Assembly: GCF_001267175.1 (NCBI RefSeq)
Contig: NZ_CP012358.1
Span: 1,528,501 to 1,592,500 of the forward strand
Length of the DNA: 64,000 bases
Source: Thiopseudomonas alkaliphila
GTDB lineage: Bacteria > Pseudomonadota > Gammaproteobacteria > Pseudomonadales > Pseudomonadaceae
Direction: 5' to 3'
A program made the position numbers and the translations under genes. The notes beneath the pieces were generated by a model. It saw only the letters and a program-made list of their open reading frames with translations, had not been told where the DNA came from and searched no databases. Within the stretch, counting starts at the first letter, position 1. Each line of letters opens with the position of its first letter. Below are positions 1 to 8,406 of this stretch, in pieces.

Positions 1-63
1 ATGATGCTTGGTTAACACGCGTAAAAAACACCACGACGGTGCAGGCAGTCCAGTAAAGTGGTA

Positions 64-80
64 TATGATTAAAAATCATA
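64..80. promoter_or_regulatory. Operator-like inverted repeat upstream of csaA
   Basis: A perfect 7-bp inverted repeat (TATGATT, 3-base spacer, AATCATA) lies 39 bp before the csaA start. It is compatible with a dimeric repressor site, but no regulator can be named from the sequence. Confidence 0.3.
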
Positions 81-118
81 GTCACATTAATATACAGAGA
101 GCTGATTAGGAGAAGATC

Positions 119-457
119 ATGGAATCTATTAATTGGGATGACTTTCAAAAAGTTGATATTCGCGTTGGAACAATTATTAGCGTAGAAGATTTCCCCGAAG
201 CTCGCAGGCCTGCTTACAAGCTACAAGTGGATTTTGGAGACGAACTTGGCATTAAAAAATCCAGTGCTCAGATTACTGACTTGTACTCCAAAGAAGATCT
301 GTTAGGCAAGCAAGTGTTGGCAGTTGTTAACTTTCCTCCCAAGCAAATCGGCCCTATTATGTCCGAGTGTCTAGTAACTGGGTTACACCGGCCAGATGGC
401 TCTGTCGTGCTTTCAACCGTTGATATGGCATTGCCGAATGGATCTCGACTAGCGTAA
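119..457 (+). CDS. csaA: CsaA-type tRNA-binding domain protein
   Basis: The 112-residue protein consists of a single OB-fold tRNA-binding (EMAP II/Arc1p-like) domain. The family hallmarks are the opening DFQKVDIRVGTI, the central SAQIT and the closing PNGSRLA. CsaA proteins are homodimers that bind tRNA and have been described as export-related chaperones. The length is normal for the family. The ATG follows an AGGAGA ribosome site at ideal spacing. The gene stands alone, with a palindromic element in its promoter region and about 420 bp of empty DNA after it. Confidence 0.9.
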   Translation: MESINWDDFQKVDIRVGTIISVEDFPEARRPAYKLQVDFGDELGIKKSSAQITDLYSKEDLLGKQVLAVVNFPPKQIGPIMSECLVTGLHRPDGSVVLSTVDMALPNGSRLA

Positions 458-882
458 TACTCAGGCATAGGCTTACCTTCCTACTTAGGAACTATCTGCA
501 CTAATAGAGCCGACAGCTGTAACCATGGCCCACTACTGGAAATCGCACTTCATTTAAATCAGCGGCACGAAGTGCGCTGGGGTAAATGGAAGTGTTTTGG
601 CACAGTAGAACCACTACAGCTTGGCAAAATTAAGACCATACCAGATATGTAGATGCAGACTCTTCTGAAACGCCGACCACATAAGCGCTCATCCAGATGA
701 TCACTTATTGTTAATCGGCTAAGACGGCTATACACAGCATTTTGCAGGCACCTAAAGTTTTTATTGCTGACTTAATATTTTGTTAATCATAGGTGTTAAA
801 GCTATATTAACTCGACCCTTGGATTAACTCAGCAACCACTAGGACTAATCCAGCTAGCATTATTTGGTGAAAAATACACTTT
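458..882. other. Intergenic stretch, nothing recognised
   Basis: This 425-bp AT-rich gap has stop codons in every frame and shows no clear repeat or RNA gene. It presumably holds the promoter for the copper-related genes that follow. No CueR-type dyad was seen. Confidence 0.4.
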
Positions 883-1242
883 ATGCTTCCAACGAATATC
901 TCAAGCTCTAGAAAAAAACGACGCTTAAACACGGTCGTTTGGGGGCTGTTATTCGTACTCGCATTGTTCCTCAACCTACCTAACCAACAAACGCAACCAC
1001 ACATCTCTACTGCTCAACCTGATGTGCATTGTGCGCACTGCCTACACCATTCAAACTCAACAGATACTGAGATTTGCTGTCTGGCTACCAGCAGTTGTAT
1101 CAGCTGCTTTGCAGTAATTAAAACTAATGAGCCACCTAATTATTTTCAGCCGCATAGCTTGTTAATACGAGGCAGTAATTTACTCTCTCCTCAAAACTAT
1201 CTAGTCCCCCTACTTCCCCCTCCTAAACAGGATTACAGCTAA
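883..1242 (+). CDS. Small Cys-rich exported or membrane-anchored protein next to multicopper oxidase
   Basis: The predicted 119-residue protein starts with a basic stretch (SSRKKRR) followed by one hydrophobic segment (about residues 20-37), so it is probably exported or anchored with its C-terminus outside the cytoplasm. The mature part has a His/Cys cluster (HCAHCLHH), then CC, C and CISC motifs, about seven cysteines in 40 residues. That pattern suits metal binding. It lies 59 bp upstream of a multicopper oxidase gene on the same strand, so a copper role is likely but inferred. I do not recognise a named family, and it resembles small Cys-rich proteins often found with copper clusters. Confidence 0.6.
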   Translation: MLPTNISSSRKKRRLNTVVWGLLFVLALFLNLPNQQTQPHISTAQPDVHCAHCLHHSNSTDTEICCLATSSCISCFAVIKTNEPPNYFQPHSLLIRGSNLLSPQNYLVPLLPPPKQDYS

Positions 1243-1301
1243 TTACCCGCTCGATTTTTTGAGCAATCACATCAATAGCTTTAACCAAATTAGGAAATAC
1301 T

Positions 1302-2873
1302 ATGAAACGTAGAACTCTAGTACAAATGCTGGGTGGTGCCTCGCTATTAGCGACTGGTGTTGGACAAGCTGTAGCTCGTGGCATGATGGGCTCAGGTCAT
1401 CACGCAGAAATGATGCACGATATGCAAGGCATGCATCATATGGGCGATATGCAGGGCATGATGCACGGTACGGCAAACTTAATGCCGTTGAATAAAATGC
1501 CCAGTCAGCAAAAGCTACAGCGCTTGCCGCTGCTAAAAAACCAAAGCAATCAACCACGCTTATTTAAAGCAACTCTTGAGGCTAAGCCTGTCAAGCTCAC
1601 CCTTGCTGACCGTAAGCAAACTGAAGTATGGGCATACAATGGACAAATCCCAGGCCCTCAAATTGTCGCTTTTGAAGGCGACACCGTAGAAATTAATTTT
1701 ATTAACTCCTTGTCCCAACCCAGCACTATTCACTGGCATGGCCTACCTGTACCGCCTGATCAAGATGGTAATCCACATGACGCAGTTGCGCCTGGTGAAA
1801 GTCGCCTCTATCGCTTTACCTTACCCAAAGGATCTGCAGGTACTTATTGGTATCACCCTCACCCCCACGGCTATGTATCAGAGCAAGTGTTCAGAGGGTT
1901 AGCTGGCAGCTTTATTGTTAAAGCTAAAGATGATCCTTTAGCCCACCTTACTGAACAACATTGGTTAATTTCGGACCTTCGTTTAGACGCCCAAGCGAGC
2001 ATTCCACAAAATACTATGATGGACTGGATGAATGGCCGTGAAGGACAATTCGTGCTCATTAATGGACAGCTTAATCCGAAAATTTCGATTAAATCGGGAG
2101 AACGTATTCGCATTTGGAATGCTTGTTCAGCGCGGTATCTAAAGCTTGAAATCTCTAACTGCAGCTGGATTTTAGTAGGGACTGATGGCGGCCTTTTAGA
2201 ACAACCACGTCCTGCAGCAAAAACCTTATTTATTGCACCGGCTGAACGAGTTGAAGTGATCGTACATACCGATACTGATCAATCGTCACAGTTAATGAAT
2301 CGGTACTACGATCGCCAAAAGATGATGGTAAAAGAGTCCGCAATTGATTTAGAGCTAGCCTCCATCAACGTAAAGGCGACGAACTATAAACTACCAGACC
2401 AGTTACGCTCTATTGCTGACCTTGGTACAGCCACTGCAACTAAAAAAGTCGAGTTTTCTGAAGCTGCTATGGACCATGACACTATGTCTATGCACGGCAG
2501 CATGGATAGCGGCCATGACATGTCAATGCACATGCTCCAGAGCATGTTCATGGTTAATGGAAAAACTTACGATATGCAGCGCATGGATCTCACCAGCAAA
2601 CAAGGTGAAGTAGAAGAGTGGGAAGTGTTTAATAACTCCCATATGGACCATCCATTCCATTTGCATGGAACACAGTTCGTGATCACTAAGCGCGTATTAA
2701 ATGGTCAAGAAATCCCAGAAACCTTCAAGGCCTTACGGGATACCTTTAACCTAAAGCCTTACGAACGTGTGACCTTTAAAGTTAAACAAAACGATAAAGG
2801 ATTACGACTGTTCCACTGTCATATTTTAGAGCATGAAACTCTAGGCATGATGGCTAACCTCAATGTAGTCTAA
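1302..2873 (+). CDS. Tat-exported multicopper oxidase, CopA/CueO-like
   Basis: The 523-residue protein opens with a twin-arginine signal (MKRRTLVQMLGGASLLATG), so it should be exported folded to the periplasm. A Met/His-rich stretch follows (residues about 27-60), with another Met-rich patch near 390-415, as in copper-tolerance oxidases. Copper ligands are clear: HWHG, YWYHPHPHG, HPFHLHG and the type-1/trinuclear motif HCHILEHETLGMM. The predicted activity is cuprous-ion oxidation coupled to reduction of O2 to water, which detoxifies periplasmic copper. The gene follows a Cys-rich small protein and precedes, in opposite orientation, DUF411 and DUF4377 genes. No copB or copper sensor gene is nearby. 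Confidence 0.9.
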   Translation: MKRRTLVQMLGGASLLATGVGQAVARGMMGSGHHAEMMHDMQGMHHMGDMQGMMHGTANLMPLNKMPSQQKLQRLPLLKNQSNQPRLFKATLEAKPVKLTLADRKQTEVWAYNGQIPGPQIVAFEGDTVEINFINSLSQPSTIHWHGLPVPPDQDGNPHDAVAPGESRLYRFTLPKGSAGTYWYHPHPHGYVSEQVFRGLAGSFIVKAKDDPLAHLTEQHWLISDLRLDAQASIPQNTMMDWMNGREGQFVLINGQLNPKISIKSGERIRIWNACSARYLKLEISNCSWILVGTDGGLLEQPRPAAKTLFIAPAERVEVIVHTDTDQSSQLMNRYYDRQKMMVKESAIDLELASINVKATNYKLPDQLRSIADLGTATATKKVEFSEAAMDHDTMSMHGSMDSGHDMSMHMLQSMFMVNGKTYDMQRMDLTSKQGEVEEWEVFNNSHMDHPFHLHGTQFVITKRVLNGQEIPETFKALRDTFNLKPYERVTFKVKQNDKGLRLFHCHILEHETLGMMANLNVV

Positions 2874-2884
2874 AGCAACCTTTA

Positions 2885-2918
2885 AAAACTACGTCCTGTA
2901 CTCACGGGGCGTAGTTTT
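2885..2918 (+). terminator. Terminator after the multicopper oxidase
   Basis: AAAACTACG and CGTAGTTTT form a 9-bp stem ending in a T run, beginning 11 bp after the stop codon. The A run on the other side could also make it work for the convergent gene. Confidence 0.65.
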
Positions 2919-2997
2919 AGATGACCCTATAGAAAGTTTCATCTAGAAAAATTGATTTGTACTTCCCTGTACTTGCTCCCTTGCCTCATTTGAGTAG

Positions 2998-3348
2998 CTA
3001 CTCTTTAGTGGCGGAAGGCTGCTTTACTTTTTCAACAATTGAAATCAACGTATAACGCTTAGAAGAAGCGTCAGCAGGTGGGTTTTCCACATCTTCTACT
3101 TGGACTTTCAGTTTATATCGATAGCCTGGTTCGTACTGAAAACCTGCTATTTGACTGTAAAAATAGCTCCACTCCTCTGTCATCTCACGCTTAATCTGCA
3201 TGCACTTCATTGGCGCTACACCGGTACAGTCAGCCAAATTCTCTTTTATGTAAAATATTTCTTGGTCAGGTTTCTGGCTCTTGTTACCCGTCTCGCAAGC
3301 CGTCAATCCTCCTAATAGAGCTATTCCTAAAAATAAGGCTCGTTTCAT
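2998..3348 (-). CDS. DUF4377 lipoprotein
   Basis: The 116-residue protein has a lipoprotein signal with lipobox LTAC (Cys18). The body matches the DUF4377 pattern: a conserved CTGVAPMKCMQIK segment, then FEYEPGY-like (FQYEPGYRYKLKV) and ENPPADASSKRYTL. Proteins of this family occur alone or attached to META/HslJ domains, and the biochemical function is not established. It lies 39 bp downstream of the DUF411 gene on the same strand and is probably co-transcribed with it. Confidence 0.8.
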   Translation of the reverse strand: MKRALFLGIALLGGLTACETGNKSQKPDQEIFYIKENLADCTGVAPMKCMQIKREMTEEWSYFYSQIAGFQYEPGYRYKLKVQVEDVENPPADASSKRYTLISIVEKVKQPSATKE

Positions 3349-3387
3349 AGTTCATCTCCTGGTGTTAAATCCCACTCACTACAGGCT

Positions 3388-3831
3388 TTACAGATGCATG
3401 TACAAACCAGATGGATTACTCGAATGATCTAGTTCGAGTACACGTAAACTCCCCTTCTTTTCTGGCCCCATACCCGGAGAATTTATTGGCATGCCCGGCA
3501 AAGCGATACCTTTAATGTCTGGCTGCTCTTTGAGCATACGCTCAATAGCTGCTACCGGAACATGACCTTCCACTACATAGTTTTCGATCTCTAACGTATG
3601 GCAGCTTGCTGCCTTATGAGTTCCTAACTTTTGCTTAACCGGTAACATATTAGAATGATCAATTAAGGTGACTTTATAGCCATTTTCTTCCAAGTAATGT
3701 GCGTACTCAGTGCAACACCCACAAAATGGATCTTTATGCATTGTCACTTCGACAGGCTGATTAGCTTGCGCTACAACGCTAAACAAGGCTCCAAAACCAG
3801 CGACCATACTCACAACTTTTGACATAAACAC
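3388..3831 (-). CDS. DUF411 periplasmic metal-binding protein
   Basis: The 147-residue protein has a Sec signal peptide (cleavage probably near AQA-N). A thioredoxin-like DUF411 domain follows, with the motif DPFCGCC, a conserved ASCHT and the ending GMPINSPGM. DUF411 proteins are commonly found in copper and silver resistance clusters and are thought to bind copper in the periplasm. Here it is convergent with a multicopper oxidase and first in a two-gene unit with a DUF4377 lipoprotein. The metal role is inferred from family and context. Confidence 0.85.
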   Translation of the reverse strand: MFMSKVVSMVAGFGALFSVVAQANQPVEVTMHKDPFCGCCTEYAHYLEENGYKVTLIDHSNMLPVKQKLGTHKAASCHTLEIENYVVEGHVPVAAIERMLKEQPDIKGIALPGMPINSPGMGPEKKGSLRVLELDHSSNPSGLYMHL

Positions 3832-4212
3832 ACCTTAAATAGAATGCCCATAAACTGGATGCAGTTAAACACAGCTATTCCAGCTATTGAACACCTGATA
3901 ACTTCAGAAACAAAAATTAATCAGGTCATTAAGAGTCGTGCTTACAGAGCCTGCTTTAGTAAGTGAACGCCTTGTAATTTTATGGAATTATTTTCCTCTA
4001 AGAATTTCAAAGTAAATAGCGATGCTGAAGGACAAACCCCACACTCTGACTGATGCACCTAAGGGTGATATTTATGAGGCGGGCCTCTACCATTTTTCAA
4101 GTAAACGTAGCAAATTTTATCGCTTGATAAGTAATACAACACTACAATGAGCCAGTGAAACTGTTAAAGCTTTAACCTATAGTTAAAGTCATGAATTGTT
4201 AAGGAAAGCGCC
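3832..4212. other. Divergent intergenic region
   Basis: This 381-bp gap separates the DUF411 gene from the outer-membrane protein gene and should hold promoters for both. I see no coding capacity. The palindromic cluster near 4163-4188 is listed separately. Confidence 0.4.
4163..4188. promoter_or_regulatory. Cluster of overlapping TTAAAG/CTTTAA half-sites
   Basis: TTAAAGCTTTAA (4163-4174) is a perfect palindrome. It overlaps a second inverted repeat, CTTTAAC / GTTAAAG, with a 5-base spacer (4170-4188). Three half-sites at this spacing, 25 bp before the start of the next gene, look like an operator. Confidence 0.4.
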
Positions 4213-4992
4213 ATGTTCAAACGCCTCATGATTCTCTGCAGCCTATTGAGCTTCTCTGCCTTTTCAGCTGCTGAAACTCCAGGTAACTGGAAAGTGCTGG
4301 TGAGTCCTTTTATTTGGGGAGCTTCACTAAAAGGCGATCTCGCCTTAGCAGGCAAAAAACCTTCTGTTGACATCCCTTTCTCAGAGCTAGTCAATGATGT
4401 CGACTCTATTTTCATGGGCAACCTTGAACTCACTAACTCTCATTACGGCTTTTATATAGACGCCATTAACGTTGACACCGATAGCAATGACCGTGTCATG
4501 GGGCAGAAAATCAGCTATAAAATTGATCAAACCACAGTGGCATTGGGTGCTTTTTATCGAGCATTTAATTACGAATTGGGCGGAAACCATTTATTTGATG
4601 AGCCAAGACGTATTTCTATCGATCCAACAATTGGTGCTCGCTGGACAAAGTTAACAGCTGAAGTCCAATCCAAACCGTTTGGCCTAAAACTATCTAAAAA
4701 AGCAGAATGGACTGATCCATTTGTGGGACTGCGACTCACTGCTGACCTTACTAACAAATGGAATCTTTCGTTACTTAGCCAAGTCGGCGGCCTCGATACT
4801 GACAACAAAAAAACGCATAACCATGAAGCTTATTTGGGTTATCGGGTCTACCTACTCGATCATCCAACCATTATTCGAGTGGGCTATCGCTCACTAAGCC
4901 AACGCTATACCTCCACCGACTTTACAGGACATCGTTTCAAATACGACATACGCCAATCTGGCCCAGTAGTTGGAATGACAATGCGCTTCTAA
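4213..4992 (+). CDS. Predicted outer-membrane beta-barrel protein
   Basis: The 259-residue protein has a signal peptide (cleavage probably after FSAFSAA). Amphipathic, alternating strands follow and the chain ends with aromatic Phe (MTMRF), the usual C-terminal signature of outer-membrane barrels. The early motif VSPFIWGASLKGD is seen in uncharacterised outer-membrane proteins. It sits 23 bp upstream of a linear-amide hydrolase gene on the same strand and is likely co-transcribed, suggesting that the pair handles an external amide or signal molecule. That link is inference. Confidence 0.75.
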   Translation: MFKRLMILCSLLSFSAFSAAETPGNWKVLVSPFIWGASLKGDLALAGKKPSVDIPFSELVNDVDSIFMGNLELTNSHYGFYIDAINVDTDSNDRVMGQKISYKIDQTTVALGAFYRAFNYELGGNHLFDEPRRISIDPTIGARWTKLTAEVQSKPFGLKLSKKAEWTDPFVGLRLTADLTNKWNLSLLSQVGGLDTDNKKTHNHEAYLGYRVYLLDHPTIIRVGYRSLSQRYTSTDFTGHRFKYDIRQSGPVVGMTMRF

Positions 4993-5015
4993 TCTATAGA
5001 TAAGGAAAATAAACT

Positions 5016-6089
5016 ATGCGTAGTTTGCTTAATAGAAAACTCAAAAAAGCCGTTATGGTGCCGGCATTAATAGGCACTTTAGCTTTTTCAGCTATTGCCG
5101 ATGCCTGTACGCGTGTGGTTTACCTAGGTGAAGGTGATCGCATTATTACAGCCCGCTCAATGGACTGGAAAAAAGATATAGAAACTAATTTATGGATATT
5201 TCCACGTGGTATAGAGCGTAATGGAGAGGTTGGGCCCAATTCCATCAAATGGACCTCAAAATATGGTAGCGTCATTTCTTCAGGCTATGATATTGCGACC
5301 ACCGATGGATTGAATGAAAAAGGGCTAATGGCCAATGTGTTATGGCTGGTTGAATCAAAATACCCAACTTTTACTGAAAAAAGTAAGCCTGGACTCACAT
5401 TAGCTGCGTGGGCGCAATATGTACTCGATAACTTTGCCACTGTAGAAGAAGCGGTGACTGCATTAAAACAAGAACCCTACACTATCGTTACTGCCGAGGT
5501 ACCAGGGGAGACACGTTTAGCCACTTTACACCTATCACTCTCTGACGCTTCGGGTGATAGCGCGATCATTGAATACATTGATGGTAAACAAGTCATTCAC
5601 CATAACCGCACCTACCAAGTAATGACTAACTCCCCGACATTCGAGCATCAACTTGCACTCAACGAATACTGGCAACAAATAGGTGGGGAAACCATGCTAC
5701 CTGGCACCAACCGTGCTGCTGATCGTTTCGTACGTGCTTCTTATTATGTGAATCGTATCCCCCAAGCGGCATCCCCTGAAGAGTCCATAGCCAGTATGTT
5801 CGGGGTGATCAGAAACGCTTCTGTACCCTACGGCATAAGCACCCCAGATCAACCTAACATTTCTTCTACGCGCTGGAGAACGCTTGCTGATCATAAAAAC
5901 CAGCTGTATTTCTTTGAGTCAGCACTGAGTCCGAGTATCTTTTGGGTGGACTTGAAAAAAGTTGATTTCTCATCAGAAACAGGCAAAACCAAGCAGCTAA
6001 AGTTAGAAGCTAATCAAGCACGAGTACTCGGTGGCGAGGTTTCTAACCAATTCGAAGTAACTAAACCTTTTAAATTTATAGGATTGTGA
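5016..6089 (+). CDS. Linear amide C-N hydrolase (choloylglycine hydrolase / penicillin V acylase family)
   Basis: This 357-residue Ntn-hydrolase has a signal peptide whose predicted cleavage (AIADA-C) exposes Cys as the new N-terminus. That is the catalytic nucleophile in this family. Downstream are the family features RSMDW, a DGLNEKGL loop, the conserved NSPTFEHQL segment and the late TRWRTLAD (Asn/Arg region). Enzymes of the family cleave conjugated bile salts, penicillin V or acyl-homoserine lactones. The substrate here cannot be deduced. The signal peptide places it in the periplasm. Confidence 0.85.
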   Translation: MRSLLNRKLKKAVMVPALIGTLAFSAIADACTRVVYLGEGDRIITARSMDWKKDIETNLWIFPRGIERNGEVGPNSIKWTSKYGSVISSGYDIATTDGLNEKGLMANVLWLVESKYPTFTEKSKPGLTLAAWAQYVLDNFATVEEAVTALKQEPYTIVTAEVPGETRLATLHLSLSDASGDSAIIEYIDGKQVIHHNRTYQVMTNSPTFEHQLALNEYWQQIGGETMLPGTNRAADRFVRASYYVNRIPQAASPEESIASMFGVIRNASVPYGISTPDQPNISSTRWRTLADHKNQLYFFESALSPSIFWVDLKKVDFSSETGKTKQLKLEANQARVLGGEVSNQFEVTKPFKFIGL

Positions 6090-6110
6090 AGTAAATCCTC
6101 CTAAAATCAG

Positions 6111-6146
6111 CGGCGGCTTAATAAGCGCATAGTTATTAAGCCGCCG
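6111..6146. terminator. Stable hairpin after the hydrolase gene
   Basis: A 14-bp perfect stem (CGGCGGCTTAATAA / TTATTAAGCCGCCG) with an 8-base loop begins 22 bp after the stop. The downstream T run is weak, so termination may be partial. Confidence 0.6.
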
Positions 6147-6204
6147 TTTCAAGCAGTCACCAGTAGAATCAAACCCAGGCGTAATAACTCTTAAGGTCTC
6201 TTTC

Positions 6205-6966
6205 ATGCAAAACAAATACGGTAATTTAGCATCGCAAGTCTATGAGGCTGACAAGCCTTATGGTGTTTCATTTGGTGATGTTGAATATTACTTGGAGCGC
6301 TTAAAAGATGTTGAAGGCCTTATTTTTGAACCTGGAGTTGGTAATGGGCGCTTTTTAATACCGTTGCTGAAGGCAGGAAAACTAGTTACTGGCTGTGATA
6401 GCTCTAAAGAAATGCTAAACCTTGCAGAGGCGGCCTTACGTAAAAATGGCTTAACTGCTTCTTTAATTTGTAGCAGCTTTGAAGGATATGAAACTCAGGA
6501 AAAATTTGAAGCCATTGTTATCCCTGCTGGTACTTTCCAGCTAATCAGTTCTTTTGATGCGGCTCACACCGTGCTGAGCAAGTTTTATCATCAACTCCAG
6601 CATAACGGTCGACTGATGTTCGACCTGGATTCATCCCAGCTGATTTTCAATGTAAAACCCAGTGTAAGACAGTGGCCAATCACTGCCGAAGAAGTCATCA
6701 CTTTAAGCAGCACCCCTGTCGAAATCGATTATGTTGCACAAACAACCAAAGAATTGCATCGATACGAGTTGTGGCAGAGTGGCCAACTCATAAAAACTGA
6801 GCTTGAAGAGTTTGTGCTTCGCTGGTGGAGCATTAGTGAAATCAAGTTACTACTTCAAGCCATTGGCTTTACGAATGTAACTATCTCTGGCAACTATCAA
6901 TACCAAAAAGAGCCAGAAAACAGCGACCAGCTAATTAGTATTGAGGCTACCAAGACGATTAATTAA
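6205..6966 (+). CDS. Class I SAM-dependent methyltransferase
   Basis: The 253-residue protein carries the class I methyltransferase fold. Motif I reads FEPGVGNGRFLIPL (about residues 47-60), followed by an acidic CDSS at the end of strand 2 and IVIPAGTFQLIS in the motif IV region. The closing domain has the EEFVLRWWSISEIKLLLQAIGF pattern split across helix and strand, typical of small-molecule methyltransferases. Substrate unknown. It stands alone before the accessory region. Confidence 0.85.
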   Translation: MQNKYGNLASQVYEADKPYGVSFGDVEYYLERLKDVEGLIFEPGVGNGRFLIPLLKAGKLVTGCDSSKEMLNLAEAALRKNGLTASLICSSFEGYETQEKFEAIVIPAGTFQLISSFDAAHTVLSKFYHQLQHNGRLMFDLDSSQLIFNVKPSVRQWPITAEEVITLSSTPVEIDYVAQTTKELHRYELWQSGQLIKTELEEFVLRWWSISEIKLLLQAIGFTNVTISGNYQYQKEPENSDQLISIEATKTIN

Positions 6967-7155
6967 AAAAGATGTATGGGGCTTAAAAGTTCCTATGCTA
7001 ACGCGTCAAGTACCCCATATCTTGCAGATATCTGGCTGTACAGTCTATTCTAGCTGGTGTTTATAAAACCGTAAAATACAAACTATACCAAGTAATGATA
7101 AGCAGTTACTGGTGACAAAATGAGTTTTCCTAACAATAAGCCTCCAGGAGGTCTC

Positions 7156-8040
7156 ATGACTGAGAGTAATAAAACAAAAATTTGTGGAATTGTAATGCCT
7201 ATCTCAAGTATCGACGGATGTGCTGAAAACCATTGGTCTGAAGTACTTGGGATTATTAACGAGGCAGTTAATGACGCTGGTTTCGAAGGAAACCTGGTAA
7301 GCAATTCTGATGAAGTAGGAATAATTCATAAAAGAATAATACAAAATCTTTATGATAATCCAATAGTTGTCTGTGATGTGAGCTGTAAGAACCCTAATGT
7401 AATGTTTGAACTAGGCTTACGACTTGCATTTGATAAGCCTACTATCATTATTAAAGATGACAAAACATCTTATTCTTTTGACACCTCGGCAATAGAGCAT
7501 TTAGAGTATCCACGAGATCTAAGATTTAACCGAATTGTTGAATTCAAGAAACATCTTTCTGCAAAAATTCAAGCAACCTTTAAAAGGTCAACCGAAGACG
7601 AAAACTATACAACCTTTCTCAAGCATTTTGGTGAGTTTAAAGTTGCTAAAATCGATCAAACAGAGGTTTCTGGTCAAGAGTATATTTTAGAGGAACTAAA
7701 GAGTCTGCGTCGGTTTGTACAAAAAATGGATAGAGGATGGGGAGCTAGAAACAATTCCAATATTAAGTTTAAGGAGTACTCTGACCATGATATTAATATC
7801 TGTTTAAATCACGATAAGATAGAACATATAGATAAGAAGTTAAGTTTTATAATGTCCCATTCAGCACTGAAGAACATTGGCGTAACAGAGTTAGAAACTG
7901 ATCACTTACACCTCACCGCTGATGTAAAGCCAAACTATTCTGCTGATTTAGTTCGTACAGAAATAGAAAACTTAATTGGGCTAGAATTTAGCAATACTGA
8001 CCGTAAGTGTATAATTCGAGCAGAGCATGAAATTGGTTAA
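7156..8040 (+). CDS. TIR-like / nucleoside-deoxyribosyltransferase-like domain protein, probable defence effector
   Basis: The start is set at the ATG preceded by a strong AGGAGG (7147-7152), which gives 294 residues. Residues 9-105 have the Rossmann-like TIR/deoxyribosyltransferase pattern: a first strand ICGIVMPIS followed by SIDG, a strand IVVCDVS, then NPNVMFELGLRLAF, where Glu85 sits in the position of the catalytic glutamate. Such domains cleave NAD or nucleotides in bacterial defence. The C-terminal half (from about 120) is unfamiliar and could be a sensor. The stop codon lies inside an attC-like element, as in integron cassettes. The function is a family-level prediction. Confidence 0.6.
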   Translation: MTESNKTKICGIVMPISSIDGCAENHWSEVLGIINEAVNDAGFEGNLVSNSDEVGIIHKRIIQNLYDNPIVVCDVSCKNPNVMFELGLRLAFDKPTIIIKDDKTSYSFDTSAIEHLEYPRDLRFNRIVEFKKHLSAKIQATFKRSTEDENYTTFLKHFGEFKVAKIDQTEVSGQEYILEELKSLRRFVQKMDRGWGARNNSNIKFKEYSDHDINICLNHDKIEHIDKKLSFIMSHSALKNIGVTELETDHLHLTADVKPNYSADLVRTEIENLIGLEFSNTDRKCIIRAEHEIG

Positions 8041-8081
8041 CAACGCACACAGTAGACGAGCCGTTTAATGCAACGTTAAAT
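8035..8081 (+). repeat. attC-like element after the TIR-like gene
   Basis: GTTAAC (8036-8041) overlaps the gene's stop codon, and GTTAAAT (8075-8081) fits the integron core GTTRRRY. The element is 47 bp, short for attC. The internal L boxes are not convincing, so it may be a degenerate site. Confidence 0.35.
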
Positions 8082-8096
8082 CACTTAGAGGTCATT

Positions 8097-8303
8097 GTGA
8101 TACCCAAGTATTTTTCACTACGAACAGATACAAGGTTCAATCTAAATGAGTTAGTACTTAAAGATATTTGGCAGCTATTTGACGAAGTTCTCGATAAACT
8201 ATGTAATAAAAGGTGCTTTTATACTAAAACCGGACAAGTTTCTGGAAAGTTCGAAGGCATGACTTGGAGATTCCTCTGCTCGACTACAAAAAGGTCTATA
8301 TGA
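8097..8303 (+). CDS. Hypothetical small protein (weak)
   Basis: This 68-codon frame starts with GTG 10 bases after a TTAGAGGTC stretch that could act as a ribosome site. No motif or family is recognised. It may be the remaining 5' part of a larger cassette gene, since it ends in the attC-flanked accessory zone without its own terminal repeat. Confidence 0.3.
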   Translation: MIPKYFSLRTDTRFNLNELVLKDIWQLFDEVLDKLCNKRCFYTKTGQVSGKFEGMTWRFLCSTTKRSI

Positions 8304-8406
8304 TAAGACTTGGCTTTATCACATGTTTTTTTGATTCATAAAATGCTACTTTTCATAGCGCTTTATACCATACAACCCTGTTATACACATAAAAATTAAG
8401 CATTAC

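Noticed and set aside
6150..6185. tRNA-like tail (minus strand GGGTTTGATTC) suggesting a left attachment repeat
   Set aside because: The flanking bases do not form a T-stem and do not match the tRNA-Thr 3' end.
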